64,000 nt of DNA from Listeria cossartiae subsp. cayugensis (lineage in GTDB: Bacteria > Bacillota > Bacilli > Lactobacillales > Listeriaceae). The notes beneath the pieces are model-generated. The model had not been told where the DNA came from. It worked only from the letters and a program-made list of their open reading frames with translations, and ran no database searches. Shown here piece by piece: positions 55,578 through 64,000 of the stretch (its first letter is position 1; each line of letters begins with the position of its first letter). A program made the position numbers and the translations under genes. Location of the stretch: contig NZ_JAARZC010000001.1 of assembly GCF_014229095.1 (NCBI RefSeq), forward strand, positions 930,001-994,000. The letters run 5' to 3'.

Positions 55578-55630
55578 AGAGACTGCAAAAGGCGAGCGCA
55601 ATCGTCTTACTTTGCAGTCTCTTTTTTTGT
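55578..55630 (+). terminator. glpD leader terminator (GlpP antitermination type)
   Basis: A 12-bp perfect stem AGAGACTGCAAA/TTTGCAGTCTCT with a T-run lies inside the leader, about 100 bp before the glpD start. In B. subtilis the glpD leader has such a terminator and GlpP with glycerol-3-phosphate overrides it. Confidence 0.8.
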
Positions 55631-55726
55631 TTTTAAAACTTAAAGCGTTTCAGTTAGATTGAAAAGTGGAAAAGTAATCAAGAAGGCATAATTCAGATGG
55701 TAAACAATTTGAAGGGGGCAAACAAA

Positions 55727-57403
55727 ATGGTACAATTATTTTCAACATTTGACAGAGAAACAATCGAGAGAAATCTACAAGAAGAAAAATTTGATTTAGT
55801 TATCGTCGGTGGCGGGATTACAGGAGCAGGAATCGCTTTAGATGCAACTTCCAGAGGTATGAGCGTTGCACTTGTTGAAATGGGTGACTTTGCTAGCGGG
55901 ACATCAAGTCGTTCTACAAAACTAGTCCACGGTGGTTTGAGATACTTGCAACAATTTGAAATTAAAGAAGTGGCAGATTTAGGAAAAGAGCGTGCCATTG
56001 TGTATGAAAATGGTCCACACGTAACGACTCCTGAATGGATGATGCTCCCATTTCATAAAGGTGGAAATATGGGTAAAACGACCGCTTCATTTGGTATTCG
56101 TTTATATGATTACTTAGCTGGTGTGAAGAAAAATGAACGCCGCAAAATTTTAAGTGCTAAAGAAACGTTAGCGAAAAATCCTTTCGTCAAAAAAGATGGC
56201 TTAAAAGGTTCAGGTTACTATGTTGAGTACCGGACGGATGATGCGCGCCTAACAATCGAAGTAATGAAAAAAGCAGTGGAACTTGGCGCAAATGCGATAA
56301 ACTACACGAAAGCAGAACACTTCTTATATGATGATAACAAACAAGTAGTTGGCGTAACCGTAACCGACCGTTTATCTGGCAAAGCATACGATATCAAAGG
56401 GCACCGCGTTATCAATGCTGCAGGACCTTGGGTAGACAAAGTAAGAAAGTTAGATTATGCCACAAACAATAAACATTTACGCTTAACAAAAGGAATTCAT
56501 TTAGTTATCGATAAACAAAAATTTCCGATGGAACAGGCCGTATACTTTGATACACCAGATGGTCGTATGGTCTTTGCAATCCCACGTGATAAAAAAGTCT
56601 ATGTCGGAACTACAGATACTGTATATGATGAAGCAGTAATCAATCCAAAAGCGCTAGAATCCGACCATAATTATGTCATTAAAGCGATAAATTACATGTT
56701 CCCAGATGTGCATATCACTGAAAAAGATATCGAATCAAGCTGGGCTGGAGTTCGTCCACTTATCTATGAAGAAGGAAAAGACCCATCCGAAATTTCCCGT
56801 AAAGATGAAGTGTGGTTTTCCGAAAGTGGTTTAATTACAATGGCTGGCGGTAAACTAACTGGTTACAGAAAAATGGCCGAGAAATTATTAGATGACGTTT
56901 CCAAATCGCTTGCAAAAGAAACTGGTAAAAAATACAAAACAGTCCAAACTAAACATTTACCAATTTCCGGTGGGGATATCGGCGGCTCCGAACATTTAGA
57001 AGCATTCCTTTCCAAAAAAGCAAAAGAAGGAAACAATCGTTTTGGTTGGACACTAGAAGAAGGACGCGAAATAGCTAAACGCTTCGGTAGCAATATCGAT
57101 CAATTATTTACTTACGCGCAAGAACACAAAGACCAACACGAAACCACATTACCAAACAGTTTGTATGCCGAACTTCGCTACTCAATCCAGCACGAAGCAG
57201 TAACAACACCTATCGATTTCTTGTTGCGCCGCACAGGATATTTACTATTCGATATGCCGTACTTGCTAGAATGGAAGGATGCTGTTATCGACGAAATGGC
57301 CAAACAATTCCACTGGCGCGACGAAGTAAAACAAACTTATATAGAAGAATTAAATATTCAAATTAACGACGCTAGAGAACCAGCTGATTGGCACGATAGA
57401 TAA
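55727..57403 (+). CDS. glpD: Aerobic glycerol-3-phosphate dehydrogenase
   Basis: A 558-residue membrane-associated flavoenzyme that oxidises sn-glycerol-3-phosphate to dihydroxyacetone phosphate and feeds electrons to menaquinone. The N-terminal FAD motif is [20 protein letters not shown], followed by [17 protein letters not shown]. The C-terminal accessory domain covers about 390-558. The ATG at 55727 follows GAAGGGGG; the longer start at 55697 has no ribosome binding site. The upstream leader terminator makes expression glycerol-3-phosphate dependent, by analogy. Confidence 0.94.
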   Translation: MVQLFSTFDRETIERNLQEEKFDLVIVGGGITGAGIALDATSRGMSVALVEMGDFASGTSSRSTKLVHGGLRYLQQFEIKEVADLGKERAIVYENGPHVTTPEWMMLPFHKGGNMGKTTASFGIRLYDYLAGVKKNERRKILSAKETLAKNPFVKKDGLKGSGYYVEYRTDDARLTIEVMKKAVELGANAINYTKAEHFLYDDNKQVVGVTVTDRLSGKAYDIKGHRVINAAGPWVDKVRKLDYATNNKHLRLTKGIHLVIDKQKFPMEQAVYFDTPDGRMVFAIPRDKKVYVGTTDTVYDEAVINPKALESDHNYVIKAINYMFPDVHITEKDIESSWAGVRPLIYEEGKDPSEISRKDEVWFSESGLITMAGGKLTGYRKMAEKLLDDVSKSLAKETGKKYKTVQTKHLPISGGDIGGSEHLEAFLSKKAKEGNNRFGWTLEEGREIAKRFGSNIDQLFTYAQEHKDQHETTLPNSLYAELRYSIQHEAVTTPIDFLLRRTGYLLFDMPYLLEWKDAVIDEMAKQFHWRDEVKQTYIEELNIQINDAREPADWHDR

Positions 57404-57416
57404 TAATAATCGAAAA

Positions 57417-57451
57417 AGAGCGCACATTTTTCAAAGATGTGTGCTTTTTTA
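57417..57451 (+). terminator. glpD terminator
   Basis: AGCGCACAT/ATGTGTGCT with one G-U pair, flanking A and T runs. Confidence 0.85.
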
Positions 57452-57528
57452 TGAAAAAAATCATTTTCGCTATTTTCAAGAAACCTTTTTCATGGTACAT
57501 TGATTACAGACGAAAAGGAGGTTTTTTT

Positions 57529-58446
57529 TTGAGCAAGATTCCTGTCATCGTCATCGTTGGCCCAACTGCTGTCGGTAAGACAAGTTTAAGTATTGAACTA
57601 GCGAAAAAGTTGGACGGGGAAATCATTAGTGGTGACTCTATGCAAGTTTACCAGGGCTTAGATATCGGTACCGCAAAAATCACACCGGAAGAGATGGATG
57701 GAATCAATCATTATCTCATTGATGTGACAGATCCTTCTGCGCCATTCACCGCAGCGAAATTCCAATCAGAAACGCGCAAGTGGATAGAGACCATACACCA
57801 TGCTGGCAAAATGCCGATTATTGTTGGTGGAACTGGCCTTTATATTCAATCCGTTTTTTATGATTATGGTTTTGGGAACTCAAGCGAAGATAAGACTTAC
57901 CGAGCACAATTAGAACCCTTAGACAAAACGGTTTTATGGCAAATGCTCGAACAACAAGATCCAGAAAGCGCGGCACAAATTCATGGAAACAATAAGCGCC
58001 GAGTGATTAGGGCATTAGAAGTGATGCATCTAACAGGAAAACCTTTCTCGGAATATCAAGTTCATAACGAACTAAATGCTACCTATAAACCGCTTTTCCT
58101 AGGACTTGATTTAGATAGAGAGCTGCTTTATGAGCGCATTAATCAACGCGTAGATCTCATGTTTGAACAAGGTTTAGTATCAGAAGCAAAAAAACTATAT
58201 GATCAAAATTTAGTTGATGTTCCAGCGATTCGCGGCATTGGCTACAAAGAGCTATTTCCTTATTTTGAAGGGAATAGTACACTCGAAGAAGCAAAAGAAT
58301 TGATTCAAAAAAACTCGCGGCATTTCGCGAAAAGGCAGTTAACATGGTTTAGGAATAGAATGGATATCGACTGGATTCCCGCGGGCGTTAAAGAGACTGA
58401 AACCGAAGCAATGAATAAAGTCAGAGCCTTTTTATCGGCTAAATAA
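57529..58446 (+). CDS. miaA: tRNA dimethylallyltransferase MiaA
   Basis: A 305-residue enzyme that adds a dimethylallyl group to A37 of tRNAs reading UNN codons. The P-loop GPTAVGKT is at 11-18. [17 protein letters not shown] is the tRNA/catalytic region, and the C-terminus has RQLTWFRN. The TTG at 57529 has AAGGAGG 7-8 bp upstream; the upstream ORF extension lacks support and includes the promoter. It precedes hfq, as in most bacteria. Confidence 0.93.
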   Translation: MSKIPVIVIVGPTAVGKTSLSIELAKKLDGEIISGDSMQVYQGLDIGTAKITPEEMDGINHYLIDVTDPSAPFTAAKFQSETRKWIETIHHAGKMPIIVGGTGLYIQSVFYDYGFGNSSEDKTYRAQLEPLDKTVLWQMLEQQDPESAAQIHGNNKRRVIRALEVMHLTGKPFSEYQVHNELNATYKPLFLGLDLDRELLYERINQRVDLMFEQGLVSEAKKLYDQNLVDVPAIRGIGYKELFPYFEGNSTLEEAKELIQKNSRHFAKRQLTWFRNRMDIDWIPAGVKETETEAMNKVRAFLSAK

Positions 58447-58568
58447 TGCTTTTCTGTTTGGTAGATAGAAATAAAGGGTATTTGAAATTAGCCAACCAAT
58501 TGCACAATGGAACTTCATTGGGGTTTGGGAAATTTTTTAGTATAAGATAGAGATTGGAGAGGGAAATT

Positions 58569-58802
58569 ATGAAACAAGGTGGACAAGGTTTACAGGACTA
58601 TTACTTAAATCAATTGCGTAAGGAGAAAATTCTTGCAACCGTATTTTTAACAAACGGCTTTCAATTAAGAGGACGCGTTGTAAGTTTTGACAATTTTACC
58701 GTGCTACTAGATGTCGAAGGAAAACAACAACTTGTATTTAAACACGCAATTTCAACTTTCTCCCCGCAAAAGAATGTCGCTTTAAATCCTGATGCGGAAT
58801 AA
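58569..58802 (+). CDS. hfq: RNA chaperone Hfq
   Basis: A 77-residue Sm-like hexameric protein that binds small RNAs and mRNAs. The Sm1 motif ([20 protein letters not shown]) and Sm2 motif FKHAISTF (KH instead of YK in the Sm2 signature, typical of Hfq) are present. The short C-terminus is usual for Firmicutes. The ATG at 58569 follows GGAGAGGG. In Listeria, Hfq is known to bind the LhrA-type small RNAs. Confidence 0.95.
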   Translation: MKQGGQGLQDYYLNQLRKEKILATVFLTNGFQLRGRVVSFDNFTVLLDVEGKQQLVFKHAISTFSPQKNVALNPDAE

Positions 58803-58813
58803 GTAACTTACTT

Positions 58814-58862
58814 AAAAGACAAGGAACTCGCTTTTTTGCGATGTTTCATGTCTTTTTTTTAT
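58814..58862 (+). terminator. hfq terminator
   Basis: A long stem of about 17 pairs (AAAAGACA...CGC with GCG...TGTCTTTT) and a T-run. Confidence 0.88.
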
Positions 58863-58872
58863 GCGCAAAATA

Positions 58873-58881
58873 TGCTACGAT
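58873..58881 (+). promoter_or_regulatory. Extended -10 of hflX
   Basis: TGC followed by TACGAT, 31 bp before the chosen start. Confidence 0.45.
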
Positions 58882-58911
58882 TAGTCTTGTCTGAAAAAGG
58901 GAGAAATGCTT

Positions 58912-60135
58912 GTGGAACGTGAAAAAATAATACTTGTAGGTGTCATTTTACCAAATAAAACAGAAGAAGCTTTTTGGAATTCTATGAATGAATTGCATAG
59001 CTTAGCGAAAACCGCAAATGGCGAAGTGGTCGATGAATTAATTCAAAAATTAGAACGTGTTAATCAAGCGTCATTCATTGGTTCCGGGAAATTGGAAGAG
59101 CTTGCTGCGCTAGTAGAAATGCATGAGGCAGATGTCGTTATTTTCAACAGCGAGCTCAGTGCTACGCAAGTGCGTAATATTTCAGGAGCAGTTGAAGCGC
59201 GAATTATCGACCGAACCCAATTAATTCTGGATATTTTTGCCATGCGAGCAAAATCCAAAGAAGGAAAGTTGCAAGTCGCCTACGCGCAGTATAAATACCT
59301 TTTACCACGGCTTAGCGGACAAGGCGTCTCGCTATCAAAACTCGGTGGAGGTATCGGATCAAGAGGTCCAGGTGAATCAAAATTAGAAATGGATAAGCGC
59401 CACATTCGTGAAAAAATGCATGATATAAAAGCGCAACTTACACATGTAGAGCAGCATCGTAAACGAATCATTGAACGCAGAAACACCCAATCGGTTTTTC
59501 GTTTTGGTTTAATTGGTTACACGAATGCGGGAAAATCAACCATTTTCAACCGCCTAACTAATGAAACAACTTTACAAGAAGATAAATTATTTGCAACATT
59601 GGATCCGACAACACGGAAAATCCGTTTTTCTGGCGGTTTTCAAGCACTTTTAACCGATACAGTAGGTTTTATTCAAGATTTACCAACAACACTCATCGCC
59701 GCATTTCGTTCTACTTTAGAAGAAACGGCAAATGTTGATGTATTGATTCATGTGGTCGATGCCTCGAATCCGGATTACTTACAACACGAAACAACTGTTA
59801 TTTCTCTGCTAGAGGAATTGGAAATGAATCATCTGCCAACATTAGTTGTTTACAATAAAATGGATCAGGCGCCAGCTACTTTTGTGCCGGACCAACCAGA
59901 ACATTTGCTGATTTCGGCGTTAGATTCATCGGCACCAGAAACAATCAAACAACGAATGATCGAATTAATCGAAAAAAATTGGACGTTCTTTACGCTGGAA
60001 CTTTCAGAAGAAAAAGGAAAAGAGTTAGCGCAAATCAAACAACAGGCTTGGGTAACAAAACTTGAATATATCGAATCGAAACAATGTTACTATGTAGAGG
60101 GATACAAGCCAAGAAAGGAGTCCAGTAATGACTGA
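58912..60135 (+). CDS. hflX: Ribosome-associated GTPase HflX
   Basis: A 407-residue GTPase that splits stalled ribosomes under stress. The N-terminal HflX domain carries the glycine-rich GGGIGSRGPGESKLE. G1 GYTNAGKST is at about 203-211, then G3 DTVGFIQDLP and G4 NKMD. The GTG at 58912 is used because GGGAG is 8 bp before it and only 2 bp before the ATG at 58906. It overlaps the next gene by 8 nt (ATGACTGA). Confidence 0.92.
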   Translation: MEREKIILVGVILPNKTEEAFWNSMNELHSLAKTANGEVVDELIQKLERVNQASFIGSGKLEELAALVEMHEADVVIFNSELSATQVRNISGAVEARIIDRTQLILDIFAMRAKSKEGKLQVAYAQYKYLLPRLSGQGVSLSKLGGGIGSRGPGESKLEMDKRHIREKMHDIKAQLTHVEQHRKRIIERRNTQSVFRFGLIGYTNAGKSTIFNRLTNETTLQEDKLFATLDPTTRKIRFSGGFQALLTDTVGFIQDLPTTLIAAFRSTLEETANVDVLIHVVDASNPDYLQHETTVISLLEELEMNHLPTLVVYNKMDQAPATFVPDQPEHLLISALDSSAPETIKQRMIELIEKNWTFFTLELSEEKGKELAQIKQQAWVTKLEYIESKQCYYVEGYKPRKESSND

Positions 60136-61354
60136 TATACAAACAATCAGAAAAAAAGTCGAAGCGCAAATTGCTGACTTACAACATGAAACAGATGAAA
60201 TTGCGGAATTTAATCAAGCGAAAGTATTGGACGCGTTTCAAGAAAATAAAGTAAGCGATTTTCATTTCCATCCATCAACAGGCTATGGTTATGATGATGA
60301 AGGTAGAGATACTTTAGAGCGCGTTTATGCAAGCGTGTTTAAAACAGAAGCAGCTCTTGTGCGGCCGCAAATTATTTCAGGAACACACGCGATTTCTACG
60401 GTATTATTTGGGATTCTTCGCCCGAAAGACGAATTACTCTATATTACAGGGCAACCATACGATACGTTAGAAGAAATTGTTGGAATGCGAAACCAAGGCC
60501 AAGGTTCTTTGAAAGATTTTCATATCGGCTATAATTCCGTACCGTTACAAGCAAATGGAGACGTGGATTTCCCGGCAGTGGCTGCAAAAATGACACCACA
60601 TACGAAAATGATTGGCATTCAACGTTCCCGTGGTTACGCTAATAGACCTTCCTTTACCATTGAAAAAATAAAAGAAATGATTAGCTTCGTCAAAAATATT
60701 AATCCAGAAGTGGTCGTTTTTGTCGACAATTGTTATGGAGAATTTGCGGAATATTTGGAGCCTACTGAAGTTGGCGCTGACATTATCGCGGGTTCTTTAA
60801 TCAAAAATCCTGGGGGCGGTTTAGCGAAAACGGGTGGTTACATTGCAGGAACAGAAGCATTGGTTGATTTATGCGGTTACCGTTTGACTACTCCGGGGAT
60901 AGGGAGAGAAGCAGGCGCATCACTTTATAGTTTATTAGAAATGTATCAAGGTTTCTTTTTAGCGCCGCATGTTACTGCCCAAGCAATCAAGGGGGCGCGT
61001 TTTACAGCGGCTATGTTGGCAGAATTTGGCGTAGAAGCTGATCCAGTTTGGGATGCACCACGAACAGATTTAATCCAAAGCGTTTCCTTCCATGATAAAG
61101 AGAAAATGGTCGCTTTTGCTCAAGCTATCCAAGCAGCTTCCCCGGTAAATGCCCACGTTTTACCAATTGGGGCTTATATGCCAGGCTACGAAGATGACGT
61201 GATAATGGCAGCTGGGACATTTATTCAAGGTGCAAGCTTAGAACTAACAGCAGATGGTCCGATTAGAGAGCCTTATCAACTCTATGTACAAGGCGGTTTG
61301 ACGTACGAACATATCAAAATCGCAGTCACTCGGGCAATCGAAAAAACATTATAA
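60128..61354 (+). CDS. PLP-dependent lyase, YnbB/methionine gamma-lyase-like
   Basis: A 408-residue protein of the Cys/Met-metabolism PLP enzyme class, the branch often annotated as aluminium resistance protein. The probable PLP lysine is Lys226 in GSLIKNPGGG, with a preceding VFVDNCYGEF aspartate loop. B. subtilis has ynbB between hflX (ynbA) and glnR, the same order. The true substrate is not established. Its start overlaps the hflX stop. Confidence 0.85.
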   Translation: MTDIQTIRKKVEAQIADLQHETDEIAEFNQAKVLDAFQENKVSDFHFHPSTGYGYDDEGRDTLERVYASVFKTEAALVRPQIISGTHAISTVLFGILRPKDELLYITGQPYDTLEEIVGMRNQGQGSLKDFHIGYNSVPLQANGDVDFPAVAAKMTPHTKMIGIQRSRGYANRPSFTIEKIKEMISFVKNINPEVVVFVDNCYGEFAEYLEPTEVGADIIAGSLIKNPGGGLAKTGGYIAGTEALVDLCGYRLTTPGIGREAGASLYSLLEMYQGFFLAPHVTAQAIKGARFTAAMLAEFGVEADPVWDAPRTDLIQSVSFHDKEKMVAFAQAIQAASPVNAHVLPIGAYMPGYEDDVIMAAGTFIQGASLELTADGPIREPYQLYVQGGLTYEHIKIAVTRAIEKTL

Positions 61355-61461
61355 ACAAGTAACATTAATATTCAAAAAATAATTTTAAATTTTTTACCGT
61401 GCTTTCATTAGTCACGGTTTTTTTATGTCGAAAAGCCTGGTATAGAAGGGATTATTCGTTA

Positions 61462-61478
61462 TGTTAGATTATCTTACA
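61462..61478. promoter_or_regulatory. GlnR box at glnRA
   Basis: TGTTA-N7-TTACA fits the GlnR/TnrA consensus TGTNA-N7-TNACA and lies 5 bp upstream of the -35. Confidence 0.85.
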
Positions 61479-61483
61479 TAAAT

Positions 61484-61512
61484 TTGACAAAACATCTGAC
61501 GTACATTATAAT
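61484..61512 (+). promoter_or_regulatory. glnRA promoter
   Basis: TTGACA (61484-61489) and TATAAT (61507-61512) are 17 bp apart: both hexamers match consensus fully. Strong promoter, repressible through the GlnR box. Confidence 0.9.
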
Positions 61513-61557
61513 GCAACTATCATCAAAAAAATAATTACATTTTGAGGGGGAATTGTC

Positions 61558-61926
61558 GTGAGTGAAAAGGAAATCCGGAGATCGATGCCGCTGTTTCCAA
61601 TTGGGCCTGTGATGAAGCTAACCGATCTCACCGCTAGACAAATTCGCTACTATGAAGACCAAGGATTAATCCATCCGGCACGCAATCAAGGAAATCACCG
61701 TTTGTACTCACTTCAAGACATTGATGTTCTGCTAGAGATAAAAGATTATTTGAATGATGGTCTGAATATTGCGGGAATTAAGAAAATGTATCAAATGCAG
61801 CAAAAAGAATCCAAAGAACCTTTAACAGATGATGATGTCCGCAAAATACTTAGAAAAGAAATGCAGCAAGCCGGTCGCTTTGTAAAGCAAGATGCGACAG
61901 GGAAACAACAATTACCAAGGTTTTAA
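61558..61926 (+). CDS. glnR: MerR family nitrogen regulator GlnR
   Basis: A 122-residue repressor of glutamine synthetase. The MerR-type winged helix (about 15-85) has MKLTDLTARQIRYYEDQGLI. The short C-terminal tail (about 90-122, ending KQQLPRF) is the segment known to receive the feedback-inhibited glutamine synthetase signal. The start is GTG with GAGGGGG upstream. It is followed after 70 bp by glnA with no terminator, so it represses its own operon. Confidence 0.94.
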   Translation: MSEKEIRRSMPLFPIGPVMKLTDLTARQIRYYEDQGLIHPARNQGNHRLYSLQDIDVLLEIKDYLNDGLNIAGIKKMYQMQQKESKEPLTDDDVRKILRKEMQQAGRFVKQDATGKQQLPRF

Positions 61927-61996
61927 AAAGACAAGAAGAGGTATTTACTTTATTTAGAAGTTAATATAATTAGATTATTTAGGAGGAATTTAGATT

Positions 61997-63331
61997 ATGG
62001 CAAAATATACAAAAGAAGACATTTTCCGCTTTGCAGATGAACAAAATGTAAAATTTATTCGTTTACAGTTCACGGATATTCTAGGAATAATTAAGAATGT
62101 GGAAATTCCTGTTAGCCAACTAAAGAAAGCACTAGATAACAAAATCATGTTTGATGGTTCCTCCATTGAAGGCTTTGTACGTATTGAAGAGTCGGATATG
62201 TATTTATTCCCAGATTTAGACACTTGGGTAGTATTCCCTTGGACAGCTGAAAAAGGAAAAGTTGCAAGAATGATTTGTGATATTTATAATCCTGATATGA
62301 CACCTTTTGCAGGAGACCCGCGTGCTAACTTAAAACGTGTACTTAAAGAAATGGAAGAGCTAGGATTCACGGAGTTCAACTTAGGACCAGAGCCAGAATT
62401 CTTCCTATTCAAATTAGATGAAAATCGTCGTCCGACACTTGAATTAAATGATAGCGGTGGTTACTTCGATTTAGCACCAACAGATCTAGGCGAAAACTGT
62501 CGCCGTGATATCGTGCTTGAATTAGAAGAGATGGGCTTTGAAATCGAAGCATCTCACCATGAAGTAGCACCAGGGCAACACGAAATCGACTTTAAATATG
62601 AAGATGCGATTACAGCATGTGATAGCATCCAAACATTTAAATTAGTAGTTAAAACAATCGCTCGTAAACATGGTCTGCATGCGACATTTATGCCAAAACC
62701 ACTATTTGGTGTGAATGGTTCTGGAATGCATTTCAATATGTCATTATTTAATGAAGACGGCAATGCTTTCTTCGATGAAAATGGCGAACTTGAATTAAGT
62801 CAAACAGCTTACCACTTCTTAGCTGGAATGTTAAAACATGCTCGTGGATATACGGCTGTTACAAACCCAACTATCAATTCATTCAAGCGTTTAGTTCCTG
62901 GATATGAAGCACCTTGTTACATTGCGTGGTCAGGTAAAAACCGTAGCCCGCTTGTACGTGTTCCAAGCTCCCGCGGACTAAGCACTCGTCTGGAATTACG
63001 TAGTGTTGATCCATCTGCTAATCCATATTTAGCAATGGCTGTCTTACTAAAAGCTGGTTTATCTGGAATTAAAGATGAATTAACTCCTCCAGCACCAGTT
63101 GACCGTAACATTTACGGCATGAACGAAGAAGAACGTGAAGCGACTGGTATTTATGACCTTCCAGAAAGCTTAGGCCACGCTTTAATCGAACTTGAAAAAG
63201 ATGAGATTATTAAAGACGGTTTAGGTGAACACATTTTCGAACACTTTATTGAAGCGAAAACAATTGAGTGCGATATGTTCCGTACAGCGGTTCATCCGTG
63301 GGAACGCGAACAATATCTTGAAATCTATTAA
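61997..63331 (+). CDS. glnA: Glutamine synthetase type I
   Basis: A 444-residue GSI-alpha enzyme that makes glutamine from glutamate and ammonia. Motifs seen: [28 protein letters not shown] and NRSPLVRVP. Its short length and lack of an adenylylation loop match Bacillus-type GS, which is controlled by feedback and GlnR/TnrA instead. AGGAGGA precedes the ATG. Confidence 0.96.
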   Translation: MAKYTKEDIFRFADEQNVKFIRLQFTDILGIIKNVEIPVSQLKKALDNKIMFDGSSIEGFVRIEESDMYLFPDLDTWVVFPWTAEKGKVARMICDIYNPDMTPFAGDPRANLKRVLKEMEELGFTEFNLGPEPEFFLFKLDENRRPTLELNDSGGYFDLAPTDLGENCRRDIVLELEEMGFEIEASHHEVAPGQHEIDFKYEDAITACDSIQTFKLVVKTIARKHGLHATFMPKPLFGVNGSGMHFNMSLFNEDGNAFFDENGELELSQTAYHFLAGMLKHARGYTAVTNPTINSFKRLVPGYEAPCYIAWSGKNRSPLVRVPSSRGLSTRLELRSVDPSANPYLAMAVLLKAGLSGIKDELTPPAPVDRNIYGMNEEEREATGIYDLPESLGHALIELEKDEIIKDGLGEHIFEHFIEAKTIECDMFRTAVHPWEREQYLEIY

Positions 63332-63336
63332 TTGTC

Positions 63337-63377
63337 AAAAGCTCGTTTCCTCATCGGAGGGAAACGAGCTTTTTTTG
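63337..63377 (+). terminator. glnA terminator
   Basis: AAAAGCTCGTTTCC/GGGAAACGAGCTTTT with a T-run. Confidence 0.9.
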
Positions 63378-63399
63378 TGCGGAATCCAAAATCAAATGT

Positions 63400-63428
63400 T
63401 TGATGTTTGGTTGATTGAGGCATATATT
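63400..63428 (+). promoter_or_regulatory. Promoter of the ArsB-like gene
   Basis: TTGATG (63400-63405) and TATATT (63423-63428) are 17 bp apart. Confidence 0.6.
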
Positions 63429-63465
63429 TAAAAATGTGTTAGTAAAAGAAGGGAAAAGGGAAGAA

Positions 63466-64000
63466 ATGCAAATTACTTTAGCTATTTTAGTTTTTGCAGT
63501 AACGCTTTTATTTGTTATTTGGCAGCCGAAAAACTTGTCGATTGGCTGGTCAGCTTGTGGTGGAGCGTTACTTGCTTTATTATTTGGCGTAGTTACTTTG
63601 CCAGATGTTGCAACGGTCACAGGGATTGTTTGGAATGCTACACTCGCGTTTATTGCTATTATTATTATTTCACTTATTTTGGATGAAATCGGATTTTTCG
63701 AGTGGGCTGCCCTGCATATGGCAAGGTTGGCAAATGGAAACGGCTTGTTGATGTTTGTGCTTATATCGATTTTGGGTGCTTTAGTTGCAGCGCTTTTTGC
63801 GAATGATGGTGCGGCTTTGATTTTAACACCAATTGTTTTAGCGATGGTGCGGGCGCTGAACTTTGATGAGAGAAAGGTATTTCCATTTATAATTGCTAGT
63901 GGATTTATTGCAGATACAACGTCATTGCCGTTAGTAGTTAGTAATTTAGTGAATATTGTTTCGGCCGATTTCTTTGGTATTAGTTTTTCACAGTATGCGC
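63466..64000 (+). CDS. ArsB/NhaD-type transporter (3' truncated by the window)
   Basis: The open frame runs from an ATG at 63466 to the end of the window, 178 codons so far without stop. The product is highly hydrophobic with several helices and the family segments [16 protein letters not shown] and [16 protein letters not shown], typical of ArsB arsenite efflux and related sodium-proton antiporters. EGD-e has an arsenic-efflux-like gene after glnA (from memory). Substrate cannot be confirmed from the N-terminal half. GGGAAG lies upstream. Confidence 0.78.
   Translation, partial: MQITLAILVFAVTLLFVIWQPKNLSIGWSACGGALLALLFGVVTLPDVATVTGIVWNATLAFIAIIIISLILDEIGFFEWAALHMARLANGNGLLMFVLISILGALVAALFANDGAALILTPIVLAMVRALNFDERKVFPFIIASGFIADTTSLPLVVSNLVNIVSADFFGISFSQYA

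Overview
The window reads as the chromosome of a Listeria of the L. monocytogenes group. It has low G+C, GGAGG ribosome binding sites, many TTG and GTG starts, and a Listeria set of neighbours: trehalose operon, proBA, three tandem signal peptidases sipXYZ, xerC-hslVU-codY, parE-parC, luxS, LPXTG internalins, oatA, glpD, miaA-hfq-hflX and glnRA. From memory the order matches roughly lmo1243 to lmo1300 of strain EGD-e. The clearest difference is four internalin-type genes between luxS and oatA, where EGD-e (from memory) has two. I see no tRNA, rRNA, insertion sequence, prophage or CRISPR array.

Layout. 1-8 kb: small metabolic and unknown genes, a DbpA-type RNA helicase, a Nudix hydrolase, an MFS transporter with a divergent Crp/Fnr regulator, and a YitT membrane protein whose leader RNA carries a terminator. 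7.7-8.0 kb: two tiny membrane-protein ORFs. 8.1-12.1 kb: trehalose regulator, hydrolase and PTS permease, with a TreR-type palindrome and a cre site at the operon promoter. 12.1-20 kb: a Nudix hydrolase, a lipase, proBA, a GYF2-PrsW membrane protease gene behind a sigma-B-like promoter, and a four-gene module (two HTH regulators, a secreted metalloprotease, a lipoprotein) built around a 35-bp operator-like palindrome.

20-44 kb is housekeeping: ysoA-like, tig, clpX, sipXYZ, rbgA-rnhB, dprA, topA, trmFO, xerC-hslV-hslU-codY, a thioesterase/YneQ/epimerase operon, plsY, parE-parC and luxS. 44.2-52.7 kb is the internalin array. Its four members share near-identical signal peptides and sorting signals but have divergent LRR regions. 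Each has a promoter with the same geometry: a 10-bp box ending CACAA, 8 bp, a -35, 16-17 bp, then TATAAT. 52.7-64 kb: peptidoglycan O-acetyltransferase oatA, a glycerophosphodiesterase, glpD with an antitermination-type leader, miaA, hfq, hflX, a PLP lyase, glnR-glnA, and the start of an ArsB-like transporter cut by the window edge.

How it fits together. Much of the region serves the cell surface and export: signal peptidases process exported proteins, sortase substrates are made by the internalin array, and OatA modifies the wall they are attached to. Regulators in or acting on the window include CodY, GlnR, TreR and Crp/Fnr and Xre family proteins, with sites for CcpA, a MerR-type activator and sigma-B inferred from sequence. 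The least explained parts, and the best candidates for new biology, are the internalin promoter box, the Xre/metalloprotease/lipoprotein module, the YitT leader with its upstream small membrane proteins, and the GYF2-PrsW protease. Starts were moved from the longest ORF to a downstream codon wherever a ribosome binding site decided it.
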